A stretch of DNA of 64,000 nt from Aquificaceae bacterium (GTDB lineage Bacteria; Aquificota; Aquificia; Aquificales; Aquificaceae), in the NCBI GenBank assembly GCA_037481935.1, contig JBBFKQ010000003.1, positions 62,001 through 126,000 on the forward strand, read 5' to 3'. The position numbers and the translations under genes were made by a program. Shown piece after piece: positions 1-7,503 of this stretch. The notes beneath the pieces are model-generated. The model made no database searches. It was not told the origin of the DNA and saw nothing but the letters and a program-made list of their open reading frames with translations. Positions within the stretch are counted from its first letter, which is position 1. Every line of letters starts with the position of its first letter.

Positions 1-58
1 GGTCGTAGGGTGTGTAGCCCTTTATGGAAGCCTCCAGAAGTCTTTTGCTTTTCAGCAC
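1..58 (-). CDS. Partial ORF, possible HEPN/HepT-like partner of the adjacent nucleotidyltransferase
   Basis: An open frame runs off the left edge from a possible GTG start at 58 and encodes about 19 residues (VLKSKRLLEASIKGYTPYD). It lies just after the nucleotidyltransferase stop codon (63-65) on the same strand. The spacing and the helical, Lys/Leu-rich start are what one expects of the HEPN-domain protein that usually follows a small MNT-type nucleotidyltransferase. Too little sequence is present to assign a family, so the identity is inferred from position only. Confidence 0.3.
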   Translation of the reverse strand, partial: MLKSKRLLEASIKGYTPYD

Positions 59-62
59 ATCT

Positions 63-350
63 TCAAAGCTCTTCTGGACGAATCCTTTTTGCATTCTTCA
101 GCATCTCTCTGAAAAAGGGCTTATCTCTGTAGACGAGCACGTCTATGTCCTGCTCGCATTCCATGAAAAACTTTGTCTGAACTCTGAGGGCGAGCTCTAC
201 GGGGTTTTCCGGCTTTGAAGGAATCAGCAATATGTCTATGTCCCCACCCCTGAGGTCGTCCCTCAGCCTTGAGCCAAAGAGATAAACCTCACCCTCAAAG
301 CCTTCAAGTGCTTTCTTTAGAGCCCTTCTCTCCTCCTCCGACAGCCTCAT
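63..350 (-). CDS. MNT-type minimal nucleotidyltransferase domain protein
   Basis: A 95-residue protein of the polymerase-beta nucleotidyltransferase superfamily. The signature is visible as GSRLRDD followed by GGDIDILL (residues about 26-42), which supplies the GS motif and the paired metal-binding aspartates; a third acidic residue is likely in DIDVLVY near residue 70. Small proteins of this kind (MntA) usually pair with a HEPN protein in toxin-antitoxin modules, where the nucleotidyltransferase AMPylates the partner. The start lies 47 bp inside the 3' end of ygfZ, so the two are probably co-transcribed. No better in-frame start precedes the GSR motif. The family call is firm; the antitoxin role is inferred. 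Confidence 0.8.
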   Translation of the reverse strand: MRLSEEERRALKKALEGFEGEVYLFGSRLRDDLRGGDIDILLIPSKPENPVELALRVQTKFFMECEQDIDVLVYRDKPFFREMLKNAKRIRPEEL

Positions 351-1233
351 CGCACAGCCTCAACAATTCTACCCTGTTTCCCCTGTCCGTCTCAAAGACT
401 TTCTGGGTCTGTGTCTTTGCTCTGAGCACATAACCAAGGGCAAGAGGTCTGAGAGGGCTCACAGAAGTTATAACGCCTATGTCTTTGTCTTCATGCCTTA
501 TCTTCTCACCCTCTGAAAGCCCCTCACCTTCAAAGAGTGCCAGCACCCTCGGAAGCCTTCCCCTGTAGTGGACCCTTGCTATGGCTTCCTGACCCACATA
601 ACAGCCCTTTGTAAGGCTTATGGCATATTTTAGAAGGCACGCCTCAAGAGGGGAAAAGCCATCCTTTAACTCTTTGCCAAGCGCTGGCACGAGCCTTTCA
701 ACCCTGAGGTCTTCAAACTCCTCCTCAGAGAGCTCTTTTCCGGGAAGCTCCAGACCCGAGAGGTCTCCCACAAGGTCGTAGCCCTTCTCTCTGAGCCTTA
801 TGGGGTTGCAGGCTACAAGAACACCCTTCGCCTCCCTTACCTCACCCTCCTGCTGTGCAAAACCGAAGCGAGAAAGGAGAAACTCATCTACACCTTCACC
901 AAAGACAAAAACATGCTCCATGCTGAGCACCTCAAAGTAAACCCTCATGGAGAGCTTAAGACGGTTGAACTCCTCCACCACCCTATCAGGGTCAAGGGGG
1001 GTATCAAGCAGGTAGCTGTCCCCCAGCCTGTAGACAAAAAATTCCCCTATAGGAAAGCCGTTCTGTCTGAGCCAGAGGTTGTAAGTGAGGGTGTTTTCTT
1101 TCATACCCTTTATGTCGTTGGTGAGCAGGTTGTGCAGGAAGGCGGTATGCTCTTCTGCCATGCCCTTTGGAAGTAATTTACCGGTTTTTCCGTAGACCTT
1201 TATCTTTCCTCTCCTTAACCTGAGCCATTGCAT
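304..1233 (-). CDS. ygfZ: Folate-binding Fe-S cluster assembly/repair protein YgfZ
   Basis: A 309-residue protein of the GcvT/YgfZ fold. The YgfZ signature KGCYVGQE is at residues 209-216 and includes the conserved cysteine that distinguishes YgfZ from glycine cleavage T protein. Family members bind tetrahydrofolate and help assemble or repair certain Fe-S clusters, including those of radical-SAM enzymes, in the cytoplasm. The ATG has no Shine-Dalgarno sequence, but a TTGAAA-17-GATAAT promoter ends 8 nt upstream, suggesting a leaderless mRNA. The 3' end overlaps the nucleotidyltransferase gene by 47 bp. Length and motif placement are normal for the family. Confidence 0.88.
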   Translation of the reverse strand: MQWLRLRRGKIKVYGKTGKLLPKGMAEEHTAFLHNLLTNDIKGMKENTLTYNLWLRQNGFPIGEFFVYRLGDSYLLDTPLDPDRVVEEFNRLKLSMRVYFEVLSMEHVFVFGEGVDEFLLSRFGFAQQEGEVREAKGVLVACNPIRLREKGYDLVGDLSGLELPGKELSEEEFEDLRVERLVPALGKELKDGFSPLEACLLKYAISLTKGCYVGQEAIARVHYRGRLPRVLALFEGEGLSEGEKIRHEDKDIGVITSVSPLRPLALGYVLRAKTQTQKVFETDRGNRVELLRLCDEAVGGGEKGSKEST

Positions 1234-1241
1234 AGGTGAAA

Positions 1242-1270
1242 ATTATCTGAAAAGCAGAACTCCCTTTCAA
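1242..1270 (-). promoter_or_regulatory. Promoter of ygfZ, leaderless configuration
   Basis: Reading the minus strand, TTGAAA (1270-1265) and GATAAT (1247-1242) are separated by 17 bp. The -10 ends 8 nt before the ygfZ ATG at 1233, so transcription should begin at or next to the start codon. No ribosome-binding site is present. Confidence 0.6.
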
Positions 1271-1285
1271 TGACAGGGGTCAAGC

Positions 1286-2920
1286 CTACGTCTTTCTCAG
1301 CTTCACGAAACCATAAAGCACCATCAGGATGGTCAGTCCGGCCATCAGGTAGACTACAAACTCCTTCAAAAGATGTGGAACTACAAAAAGAAGGATTATG
1401 GCTGTGGCTATCATAAAGCCGAGGGTTATAACGCTCATGGCGAGTCTGTTTATATCTTTTCTAAGGTCTTCAATAAGCTTTTCCTCTCCAGTATAATCAA
1501 CGGATACCCTCAGCTCTCCTCTCTCCAGCTCTCTTAAGAACTTCTTTGTCTTTGGCACCGCCTCAAGCCCCAGCTTCGTGAGCATTAGAGTGTTCTTCAC
1601 AAACTCACTTTTTGTGAGCATGGGAAATATCATGCGCCTGAACCCCTTTTTCACAAGAGGCTCTATCTCCTTAACAAGCCTGAAGTCCGGGTCAAGCTGT
1701 ATGGCAGTCCCCTCCGCAAGAGCGAGGGTTTTAAGAAGAAGGAATAGGTCTGAGGGCAGTTTCATCCTGTATTTGTAGGAAAGCCTCAGAGTGTCGTTCA
1801 CTACCTTGGAGAGTTTGACCTCCCTCACGGGTTGCATAAAGTAGTAAGAAAAGAGTATTTCAAGCTCCCTGCTGAGGAATTTCTCGCTCCTTGTTCTCGC
1901 AGAAACTCCAAGATCGTAGAGGGCATCCATCACAAGGTCAAGGTCATTCCTGAGTATGCCATACATGAGCTGAAAGAGGTTTAGCCTGTCCATGTTGCTC
2001 ACAGTGCCCACCATGCCGTAGTCCAGAAGGGCTATTCTTCCATCTTTCATGACAAGAAAGTTCCCCGGATGTGGGTCAGCATGGAAGAAGCCATCTTCAA
2101 ATATCATCTTTATGTATATCCTTGCACCTCTCTTCGCAAGAGCCCTGAGGTCGTATCCCGCTTTTGTTAGTTCAGGCACGCTGTTTATCTTTATGCCCTC
2201 CACATACTCAAGGCACAGAACCCTCCTCGTAGTGTAGTCCCAATAAACCTCTGGCATGTAGACACCCCTGTAATCCTGAAAATTCTTTCTAAAGGTTTCA
2301 CAGTTCCTCCCCTCCCTTATGTAGTCCAGTTCATTCCTTATGGTGTAAGAAAACTCCTCCACAAGGGACTGTATGTTCCACCTTCTACCAAGTTCTGTTC
2401 TTGAAGCTCTTTCTGCAAACTCTTCAAGTATGGCAAGGTCCTCTTCTATTTCCTTCTCTACACCGGGCTTCTGGACCTTGAGCACTACCTCCTTTCCATC
2501 CTTTAGCCTTGCCCTGTGCACCTGCCCTATGGATGCGGAGGCAAGGGGCTCATCCTCAAAGTATTCAAAGACCTCCTCCACAGGCTTGCCAAGCTCTTCT
2601 TCAATTATCCTCCTTATCTGCTCCGGTTCCGAGGGTGGAACCCTGTCCTGAAGTTTTGAAAGCTCAAGTATGTAGCTTTCTGGCATAATGTCTGGCCTAG
2701 TGCTGAGTATCTGACCTATCTTTATGAAGGTTACTCCAAGCTCCTCAAAAGCAAGCCTAAGATGTTCCTCCTCCCTGTAGGGCTCCTTCTTCTTTCTGTG
2801 TCCCATGACACCCCAGTGGAAGGGAAGTAAATAACCAAGTCCAGCTTTTGCCAACACAAAGCCAAAGCCATGCTTTGCAAGAACTTTTGCTATGTGTAGT
2901 TTCCTTCTGGTGTGTGCCAT
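1286..2920 (-). CDS. ABC1/UbiB/COQ8-family atypical protein kinase-like protein
   Basis: A 544-residue protein with the UbiB/COQ8 features in order: the AxAxASIGQVH-type Ala-rich nucleotide loop (EPLASASIGQVHRA), the VVLKVQKPG lysine motif, the ADPHPGNF catalytic-loop motif and the DYGMVG metal-binding motif. Two hydrophobic segments near the C terminus (after residue about 495) anchor it in the membrane, as in bacterial UbiB. Family members support quinone biosynthesis or lipid handling through ATPase activity. Aquificales use menaquinone-type quinones, so the substrate here is unclear. It is transcribed away from sucC and its start has no clear Shine-Dalgarno sequence. Confidence 0.88.
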   Translation of the reverse strand: MAHTRRKLHIAKVLAKHGFGFVLAKAGLGYLLPFHWGVMGHRKKKEPYREEEHLRLAFEELGVTFIKIGQILSTRPDIMPESYILELSKLQDRVPPSEPEQIRRIIEEELGKPVEEVFEYFEDEPLASASIGQVHRARLKDGKEVVLKVQKPGVEKEIEEDLAILEEFAERASRTELGRRWNIQSLVEEFSYTIRNELDYIREGRNCETFRKNFQDYRGVYMPEVYWDYTTRRVLCLEYVEGIKINSVPELTKAGYDLRALAKRGARIYIKMIFEDGFFHADPHPGNFLVMKDGRIALLDYGMVGTVSNMDRLNLFQLMYGILRNDLDLVMDALYDLGVSARTRSEKFLSRELEILFSYYFMQPVREVKLSKVVNDTLRLSYKYRMKLPSDLFLLLKTLALAEGTAIQLDPDFRLVKEIEPLVKKGFRRMIFPMLTKSEFVKNTLMLTKLGLEAVPKTKKFLRELERGELRVSVDYTGEEKLIEDLRKDINRLAMSVITLGFMIATAIILLFVVPHLLKEFVVYLMAGLTILMVLYGFVKLRKT

Positions 2921-2951
2921 ATTTAAAGCATACCTAAAACCCTATGACCTC

Positions 2952-2960
2952 TGCTATAAT
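2952..2960 (+). promoter_or_regulatory. Extended -10 promoter of sucC
   Basis: TGCTATAAT, a perfect extended -10 element, lies 31 nt before the sucC ATG. No good -35 is visible, which is normal for extended -10 promoters. A GGAGG ribosome-binding site follows in the leader. Confidence 0.5.
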
Positions 2961-2991
2961 CTTTTAACCTAAAAATCTTCTGGAGGCAGGC

Positions 2992-4149
2992 ATGAAGCTG
3001 CACGAGCATCAGGCAAAGGAGCTTCTGAAAAGATACGGACTACCCGTTCCAGAGGGAAGGGTTGCCTTTTCTCCACAGGAGGCTCTGCAGGCGGCAGAAG
3101 AACTCGGTGAGTTTCCCCTTGTGGTAAAGGCACAAGTGCACTGTGGTGGGCGTGGAAAGGCTGGAGGCGTAAAGCTGGTCAGGAATATGGATGAGCTTCA
3201 GCAGGCGGTAGAGGGAATGCTTGGCAAGGTTCTCAAAACCTTTCAGTGTCCCGATGGCAAGCCCGTCAGCAGGGTCTGGATAGAGAAGGCGACCAACATT
3301 GAAAGGGAATACTACCTTTCCATTACCCTTGACAGGGCGGTTTCAAAGCCCGTGCTCATGGCTTCTTCGGAAGGTGGTATGGAAATAGAGGAAGTGGCAA
3401 AGGAAAAGCCCGAAGCCATACACATGCTACACATAGACCCAGCCCTTGGTCTTATGCCCTCTCAGGCAAGAAAAATAGCCTTCAGACTGGGGCTTCCGGT
3501 AAACGAGTTTGTGAAGATAGCTCTGGCTCTATACAGAGCATACATGGAGCTGGATGCAAGCCTTGTGGAGATAAACCCTCTTGTGCTCACTAAGGAGGGA
3601 AGCCTTGTGCTTTTAGACGCCAAGGTGGAGCTGGATGACAATGCCCTCCTCAGGCACAGAGACCTTGAAGAAATTGAAGACCTCACCCAGCTTGACCCCC
3701 TTGAGGTGGAGGCAAAAAAATACAACCTCAACTACATAAAGCTGGATGGGAACATAGGCTGTATGGTAAACGGTGCAGGACTTGCCATGACCACCATGGA
3801 CATAATAAAGCTTGCCGGAGGCGAGCCCGCCAACTTCCTTGACGTGGGTGGAGGAGCAAACGTGGAACAGATAGCCAACGCCTTCAGAATACTCATGGCA
3901 GACCCAAATGTAAAGGCAGTCTTTATAAACATCTTTGGTGGAATTCTGCGTTGCGACAGGCTGGCAAATGGTCTCATAGAGGCAGCAAAAATCGTGGAGA
4001 TAAAGGTGCCCGTGGTTGTCCGCATGGAGGGCACCAACGTTGAGGAGGGAAGAAGACTCCTTGCAGAATCTGGGCTCAACTTCATAAACGCAGAGGACAT
4101 GTGGGATGGAGCCAAAAAGGCAGTGGAGAAGGCATCTAAAGGAGGTTAG
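2992..4149 (+). CDS. sucC: Succinyl-CoA synthetase beta subunit (ADP-forming)
   Basis: A 385-residue ATP-grasp protein matching SucC from its first residues ([20 protein letters not shown]) to the C-terminal ligase domain ([24 protein letters not shown]). It couples ATP hydrolysis to formation of succinyl-CoA from succinate and CoA, a step of the reductive TCA cycle when run in that direction. The length is that of ordinary SucC, shorter than the related citryl-CoA synthetase large subunit of Hydrogenobacter. The start is set by a GGAGG site 6-7 nt upstream. sucD follows after 3 nt, its ribosome-binding site lying inside the sucC stop region. Confidence 0.95.
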   Translation: MKLHEHQAKELLKRYGLPVPEGRVAFSPQEALQAAEELGEFPLVVKAQVHCGGRGKAGGVKLVRNMDELQQAVEGMLGKVLKTFQCPDGKPVSRVWIEKATNIEREYYLSITLDRAVSKPVLMASSEGGMEIEEVAKEKPEAIHMLHIDPALGLMPSQARKIAFRLGLPVNEFVKIALALYRAYMELDASLVEINPLVLTKEGSLVLLDAKVELDDNALLRHRDLEEIEDLTQLDPLEVEAKKYNLNYIKLDGNIGCMVNGAGLAMTTMDIIKLAGGEPANFLDVGGGANVEQIANAFRILMADPNVKAVFINIFGGILRCDRLANGLIEAAKIVEIKVPVVVRMEGTNVEEGRRLLAESGLNFINAEDMWDGAKKAVEKASKGG

Positions 4150-4152
4150 ACC

Positions 4153-5034
4153 ATGTCAATCCTTGTAGACAAAAACACAAAGGTAGTCGTTCAGGGCATC
4201 ACGGGTAAAGAGGGCTCTTTCCATGCCACCCAGTGCAAGGCATACGGCACTCAGGTGGTGGCAGGTGTTACGCCCGGCAAGGCAGGTCAGCAGGTGGAGG
4301 GTATACCTGTTTTCAACACCGTAGAGGATGCAGTCAGAGAAACCGGTGCCAACTGCTCTCTTATATTCGTCCCTCCAGCTTTTGCAGGGGATGCTATAGT
4401 GGAGGCCCTTGATGCAGGCATAAGGCTTGTAGTCTGCATCACCGAAGGCATACCCGTCAGGGACATGATGATGGTAAAGGACTATATGAGGAAAAACTAC
4501 CCTGATGCAAAGCTTATAGGACCCAACTGCCCCGGGGTGATAACCCCTGGAGAGGCAAAGGTGGGCATAATGCCCGGACACATATTTAAAAGAGGAACAA
4601 TCGGCATAGTTTCAAGGAGCGGAACGCTCACCTACGAAGCCTCTTACCAGCTCACCCAGTATGGGCTTGGACAATCCACTGCCGTGGGCATAGGCGGGGA
4701 CCCTGTGCACGGGCTTTCTCACAGGGATGTTATTGCCATGTTCAACGAAGACCCGGAAACGGAAGCCATACTCATGATAGGGGAGATCGGTGGAACCGCA
4801 GAGGAAGAGGCGGCGGAGTATATAAAGGGCTATGTAAAAAAGCCCGTCTTTGCCTACATAGCTGGCATAACCGCACCACCGGGAAGACGCATGGGACACG
4901 CAGGAGCCATAATAAGCGGAGGTAAAGGCACCGCTCAGGCAAAGATGGAAGCTCTCAGAGATGCAGGGGTTCATGTTATAGAAAACCCTGCCTTCATAGG
5001 TAAGAGAGTGGCGGAGACACTTGGCAGGCTATGA
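4153..5034 (+). CDS. sucD: Succinyl-CoA synthetase alpha subunit (ADP-forming)
   Basis: A 293-residue subunit with the CoA-binding Rossmann N terminus ([13 protein letters not shown]) and the phosphorylated histidine in MGHAGAI (His249 by count), followed by [11 protein letters not shown]. It forms the catalytic subunit with SucC. The two genes are separated by 3 nt and clearly form one operon. The length matches SucD and not the longer CcsB-type protein. Ferredoxin genes downstream fit use in the reductive TCA cycle, where 2-oxoglutarate:ferredoxin oxidoreductase would consume the succinyl-CoA. Confidence 0.95.
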   Translation: MSILVDKNTKVVVQGITGKEGSFHATQCKAYGTQVVAGVTPGKAGQQVEGIPVFNTVEDAVRETGANCSLIFVPPAFAGDAIVEALDAGIRLVVCITEGIPVRDMMMVKDYMRKNYPDAKLIGPNCPGVITPGEAKVGIMPGHIFKRGTIGIVSRSGTLTYEASYQLTQYGLGQSTAVGIGGDPVHGLSHRDVIAMFNEDPETEAILMIGEIGGTAEEEAAEYIKGYVKKPVFAYIAGITAPPGRRMGHAGAIISGGKGTAQAKMEALRDAGVHVIENPAFIGKRVAETLGRL

Positions 5035-5062
5035 TTAAGTTTATATTGATAAATTGAACCTG

Positions 5063-5071
5063 TGATATATT
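5063..5071 (+). promoter_or_regulatory. Extended -10 promoter of the ferredoxin pair
   Basis: TGATATATT, a TGn-TATATT element, lies in the AT-rich 71-bp gap between sucD and fdx1, 34 nt before the fdx1 ATG. It would give a short leader carrying the AAAGGAGGTG ribosome-binding site. A -35 is not convincing. Confidence 0.45.
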
Positions 5072-5105
5072 TTTTAAACTCAATCTTTTCAAAGGAGGTG
5101 TTAAT

Positions 5106-5324
5106 ATGGCTTTGAAGACTATGGTTGACCCAGACACCTGTACCTCATGCGAGCTCTGCTACGATAGAGTTCCAGAGGTTTACAAGAATAGAGGCGATGG
5201 CATAGCTGAAGTTGTCAGCCCCGGACCCGACGGTTGGATGATGGTGCCTGCCGAGCTAGAGAACGAGGTTAAAGAGGTTACAGACGAATGCCCGAGCGGG
5301 TCCATAATAACGGAAGAAGTTTAA
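5106..5324 (+). CDS. fdx1: Single-cluster [4Fe-4S] ferredoxin, Fd1 type
   Basis: A 72-residue ferredoxin with CTSCELC near the N terminus and a distal cysteine in CPSGSI, giving four ligands for one [4Fe-4S] cluster. The sequence closely resembles, from memory, the thermostable Fd1 of Hydrogenobacter thermophilus, which donates electrons to 2-oxoacid:ferredoxin oxidoreductases of the reductive TCA cycle. The ATG is preceded by a strong AAAGGAGGTG site. It overlaps the start of the second ferredoxin by 37 bp. Its position after sucCD supports a role in carbon fixation. Confidence 0.92.
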   Translation: MALKTMVDPDTCTSCELCYDRVPEVYKNRGDGIAEVVSPGPDGWMMVPAELENEVKEVTDECPSGSIITEEV

Positions 5325-5509
5325 GGATAAAGGTTGACATAGATACCTGCACCGCATGCGAGCTCTGCTACGACAGACTACCAGAGGTCTTCGTTGATAG
5401 GGGGGATGGCATCCCCCTCGTTATGATAAAAGTGCCCCTTGAGAGCGTCTACGGGGAGCTTCTTCAGGTAGCAGAGGACTGTCCCAGCGGCTCTATCATT
5501 CTTTACTGA
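5288..5509 (+). CDS. fdx2: Second single-cluster [4Fe-4S] ferredoxin, Fd2 type
   Basis: A paralogue of fdx1 with CTACELC and a distal CPSGSI cysteine. The only ordinary in-frame start before the first ligand cysteine is the ATG at 5288, which lies inside fdx1 in another frame and adds about 14 residues before the conserved core (KVDIDTC). A weak AGAGG lies 11 nt upstream. If that start is wrong, a rare codon such as ATA near 5327 would be needed. The two ferredoxins probably serve different oxidoreductases. The MBL-fold gene begins 1 nt after its stop. Confidence 0.88.
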   Translation: MPERVHNNGRSLRIKVDIDTCTACELCYDRLPEVFVDRGDGIPLVMIKVPLESVYGELLQVAEDCPSGSIILY

Positions 5510-5510
5510 G

Positions 5511-6266
5511 TTGGACAGGATTGTTTTTCTCGGAACTGCAGGCGGTAGAGCGAGCGTATTCAGGTTTTTGAGAAGGTCTGGAGGTTTTTTGCTCTTCCTT
5601 TCGGGAAACACAGTGCACGTGGACCCCGGACCAGGAGCCTTTGTTTATCTTCATCAAATGGGGATTGACCCGCGACATATTGACCTTGTAGTTCTCTCTC
5701 ATATACATCTTGACCACTCCTCTGACGTGAACTCTGTGATAGAATCGGCCACCGATGGCGGAAAGATAAGGCGCGTGGCGCTGTTTGCTCCAAGGTCGGC
5801 CTTTGAGGGACAGCACAGAGTAGTTTTGCCTTTCATAAGAGAAAGGCTTGCAATGGAGGGCTTTCTGAAAGAAGGAGAAGAACTCTCCTACGGGACTGTA
5901 AATGTAAGTGCAGTTATGAAACATACCCATCACGGTGCAGAAACCTATGCCCTTCTGTTTAACCGTAAGGTCCTCTACGTATCCTGTGCTCTGTATGAAG
6001 ACAGAATGCTGCAGGCATATCCCCATAATGTGGATTTAATGATTATAAACACCACCCTCTACAGGAAGACAAAGCCCATAGACCATCTTACCGTTGAGGA
6101 TGCAGAAAAGCTCATAGCCAACCTGAAACCCAGGAAGGTTATACTTACCCATTTTGGGTATGAGTTCCTGACACAGCATGACCCAGAGAGGGTCGCTGAG
6201 GAATTATCCCATAAATACGGAATTCCCGTCCTTTCAGCAAAAGACTTCATGGAGGTAAGCCTTTAG
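5511..6266 (+). CDS. MBL-fold metallo-hydrolase
   Basis: A 251-residue metallo-beta-lactamase-fold protein. The zinc-binding motif HIHLDH (His64, His66, Asp68, His69) is intact, with further likely ligands in the KHTHHGAET segment and the C-terminal LTHFGYE. The start codon is TTG, one base after the fdx2 stop. The overall form is near RNase Z/phosphodiesterase-like MBL proteins, but no RNase Z exosite is evident, so the substrate is unknown. It ends in a TAGTG overlap with the next gene, so it belongs to the ferredoxin transcription unit. Confidence 0.8.
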   Translation: MDRIVFLGTAGGRASVFRFLRRSGGFLLFLSGNTVHVDPGPGAFVYLHQMGIDPRHIDLVVLSHIHLDHSSDVNSVIESATDGGKIRRVALFAPRSAFEGQHRVVLPFIRERLAMEGFLKEGEELSYGTVNVSAVMKHTHHGAETYALLFNRKVLYVSCALYEDRMLQAYPHNVDLMIINTTLYRKTKPIDHLTVEDAEKLIANLKPRKVILTHFGYEFLTQHDPERVAEELSHKYGIPVLSAKDFMEVSL

Positions 6267-6742
6267 TGCTTGAGCACCTCTTCCCCCAGCTGAAAAAATG
6301 GGCAGAGGAGTTTGTGCAGGAGCATGGCTATACAGCCCTCTTTTTGCTCTCCTTTACAGAGTCCATAATACAGCCGGTCCCACCCTACCCTTTTATAGTA
6401 AGTGCTCCCATATTCAGGCTAAGCCCCTATACTGCTGGGCTGGTTGCTTTTGCAGGGAATATACTGGGTGCTCTGGTTGCCTACTATCTTGCAAAGTTTC
6501 TTGGAGAGGCCTTTGTAAAAAAGATTTTTGGCAAAAGGCTGTATCTGAAGGGAGAAGCCCTCTTCAACAGATATGGCTTCTGGGCTGTTCTTGTGGGAGA
6601 ACCTTACAAGCTGGTGTGCTGGCTTGCGGGGCTTTTCCACATGCCCCTGTGGAGCTTTATAGTGGCAAGCCTTATAGCAAGGGCACTGAGGATTGGAGTC
6701 TTCGTTCTCTTCGGGGATGTTCTGGAGAGGATTCTGAATTAA
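6266..6742 (+). CDS. VTT-domain (DedA/SNARE-associated-like) inner-membrane protein
   Basis: A 158-residue membrane protein. It starts at GTG overlapping the previous stop (TAGTG). A re-entrant-type ESIIQPVPPYPFIV segment is followed by GNILGALVAYYLAKFLG and several hydrophobic stretches, the layout of VTT-domain proteins. It lacks the RFxPxxR motif typical of DedA and is shorter than DedA (about 200 residues). Related proteins act in lipid scrambling or in sulfur and mercury-related transport contexts; no specific role can be assigned. Its stop codon abuts the 3' end of the oppositely oriented tRNA. Confidence 0.75.
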   Translation: MLEHLFPQLKKWAEEFVQEHGYTALFLLSFTESIIQPVPPYPFIVSAPIFRLSPYTAGLVAFAGNILGALVAYYLAKFLGEAFVKKIFGKRLYLKGEALFNRYGFWAVLVGEPYKLVCWLAGLFHMPLWSFIVASLIARALRIGVFVLFGDVLERILN

Positions 6743-6814
6743 TGGGTGCGGGAGGACTCGAACCCCCAACCGGGCGGTTATGAGCCGCCCGCTCTGCCAT
6801 TGAGCTACGCACCC
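6743..6814 (-). tRNA. tRNA with CAT anticodon (tRNA-Met or tRNA-Ile2)
   Basis: On the minus strand a full cloverleaf can be drawn: acceptor GGGTGCG/CGCACCC, D arm GCTC...GAGC, anticodon stem GGCGG/CCGCC with loop CTCATAA, and T arm GGGGG-TTCGAGT-CCTCC, with discriminator A. No CCA is encoded. The first pair is G-C and the anticodon stem lacks three consecutive G-C pairs next to the loop, so it is not the initiator. Elongator Met and lysidine-modified Ile2 cannot be separated by eye. Confidence 0.93.
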
Positions 6815-6825
6815 TCAGAAAAGAT

Positions 6826-6854
6826 ATTATAAAACCTCTTGACAAGCTTTGCAA
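6826..6854 (-). promoter_or_regulatory. Promoter of the CAT-anticodon tRNA
   Basis: On the minus strand TTGCAA (6854-6849) and TATAAT (6831-6826) are 17 bp apart, with the -10 ending 11 nt before the tRNA 5' end. This is a near-consensus promoter and its -35 lies next to that of the divergent M23 gene. Confidence 0.65.
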
Positions 6855-6868
6855 CCCTGTGGTAGAGT
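6839..6868 (+). promoter_or_regulatory. Putative promoter of the M23 peptidase gene
   Basis: TTGACA (6839-6844) and TAGAGT (6863-6868) are 18 bp apart, 29 nt before the ATG. It overlaps the tRNA promoter on the other strand. Confidence 0.45.
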
Positions 6869-6897
6869 TTTGGAAACTAGGCCAGGGAGGTATAGTC

Positions 6898-7503
6898 ATG
6901 AAGAAGTATATCTTTGCCATTGCCCTGGTGGGAGCTCTCTGCAAGCCCATAATGGACGCGTCTCCCATGGGTATAGGTGGGCCTTCAGAGGTCTCTTACC
7001 AGAGCGGTGAACAGCCCGGCGATGAAATTTTTGACGTTGATACGGTAAGCAAGATTATAGCCACTGAGATGTCTCTTGAAGAGGCCATGAGGGAGCTTGT
7101 CAATGTGAAAACCGTTGAGACTGTAAGACCAGACCTCTGGCCCGTTGTGGGTGTTATAACCTCCGACTACGGATGGAGAAATATGGGAGGAAGAAGGGAG
7201 TTTCATACTGGAATAGACATATCGGCACCCTATGGGACCCCAGTGGTTTCAGCGGCAGAAGGCAGAGTCATATATGCAGGATGGATAAGAGGCTACGGAA
7301 AGACTGTAATAATCTATCATGGTTATGGCTTTGCCACCATATATGCTCATTTATCAGACATCAAGGTTTCCTACTCAGACAGGGTTGTAAAGGGTCAGAT
7401 AATAGGAAGTGTGGGAACCACCGGAAGAGCCTTTGGTCCACATCTCCACTATGAGGTTCTGAAATACGGAGTGAGGCAGAACCCCATAGCCTATCTGCCT
7501 TAG
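6898..7503 (+). CDS. Secreted M23-family peptidoglycan endopeptidase
   Basis: A 201-residue protein starting MKKYIFAIALVGALC, an N-terminal signal sequence. The start is fixed by AGGGAGG 8 nt upstream; a start 39 nt earlier has no such site. The LytM/M23 zinc site is complete: HTGID, an internal YAHLS histidine, and GPHLHYEV. M23 enzymes cut peptide cross-links in peptidoglycan, or activate amidases when degenerate; with all ligands present this one should be active. There is no LysM or coiled-coil domain. Its stop overlaps that of the convergent DUF507 gene by 4 bp. Confidence 0.9.
   Translation: MKKYIFAIALVGALCKPIMDASPMGIGGPSEVSYQSGEQPGDEIFDVDTVSKIIATEMSLEEAMRELVNVKTVETVRPDLWPVVGVITSDYGWRNMGGRREFHTGIDISAPYGTPVVSAAEGRVIYAGWIRGYGKTVIIYHGYGFATIYAHLSDIKVSYSDRVVKGQIIGSVGTTGRAFGPHLHYEVLKYGVRQNPIAYLP

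Noticed and set aside
2992-5034. Citryl-CoA synthetase (CcsA/CcsB) in place of succinyl-CoA synthetase
   Set aside because: Protein lengths of 385 and 293 and the motifs match SucC and SucD; the citryl enzyme subunits are longer.
6743-6814. Initiator tRNA-fMet
   Set aside because: The acceptor stem begins with a G-C pair and the anticodon stem lacks the three consecutive G-C pairs of initiators.
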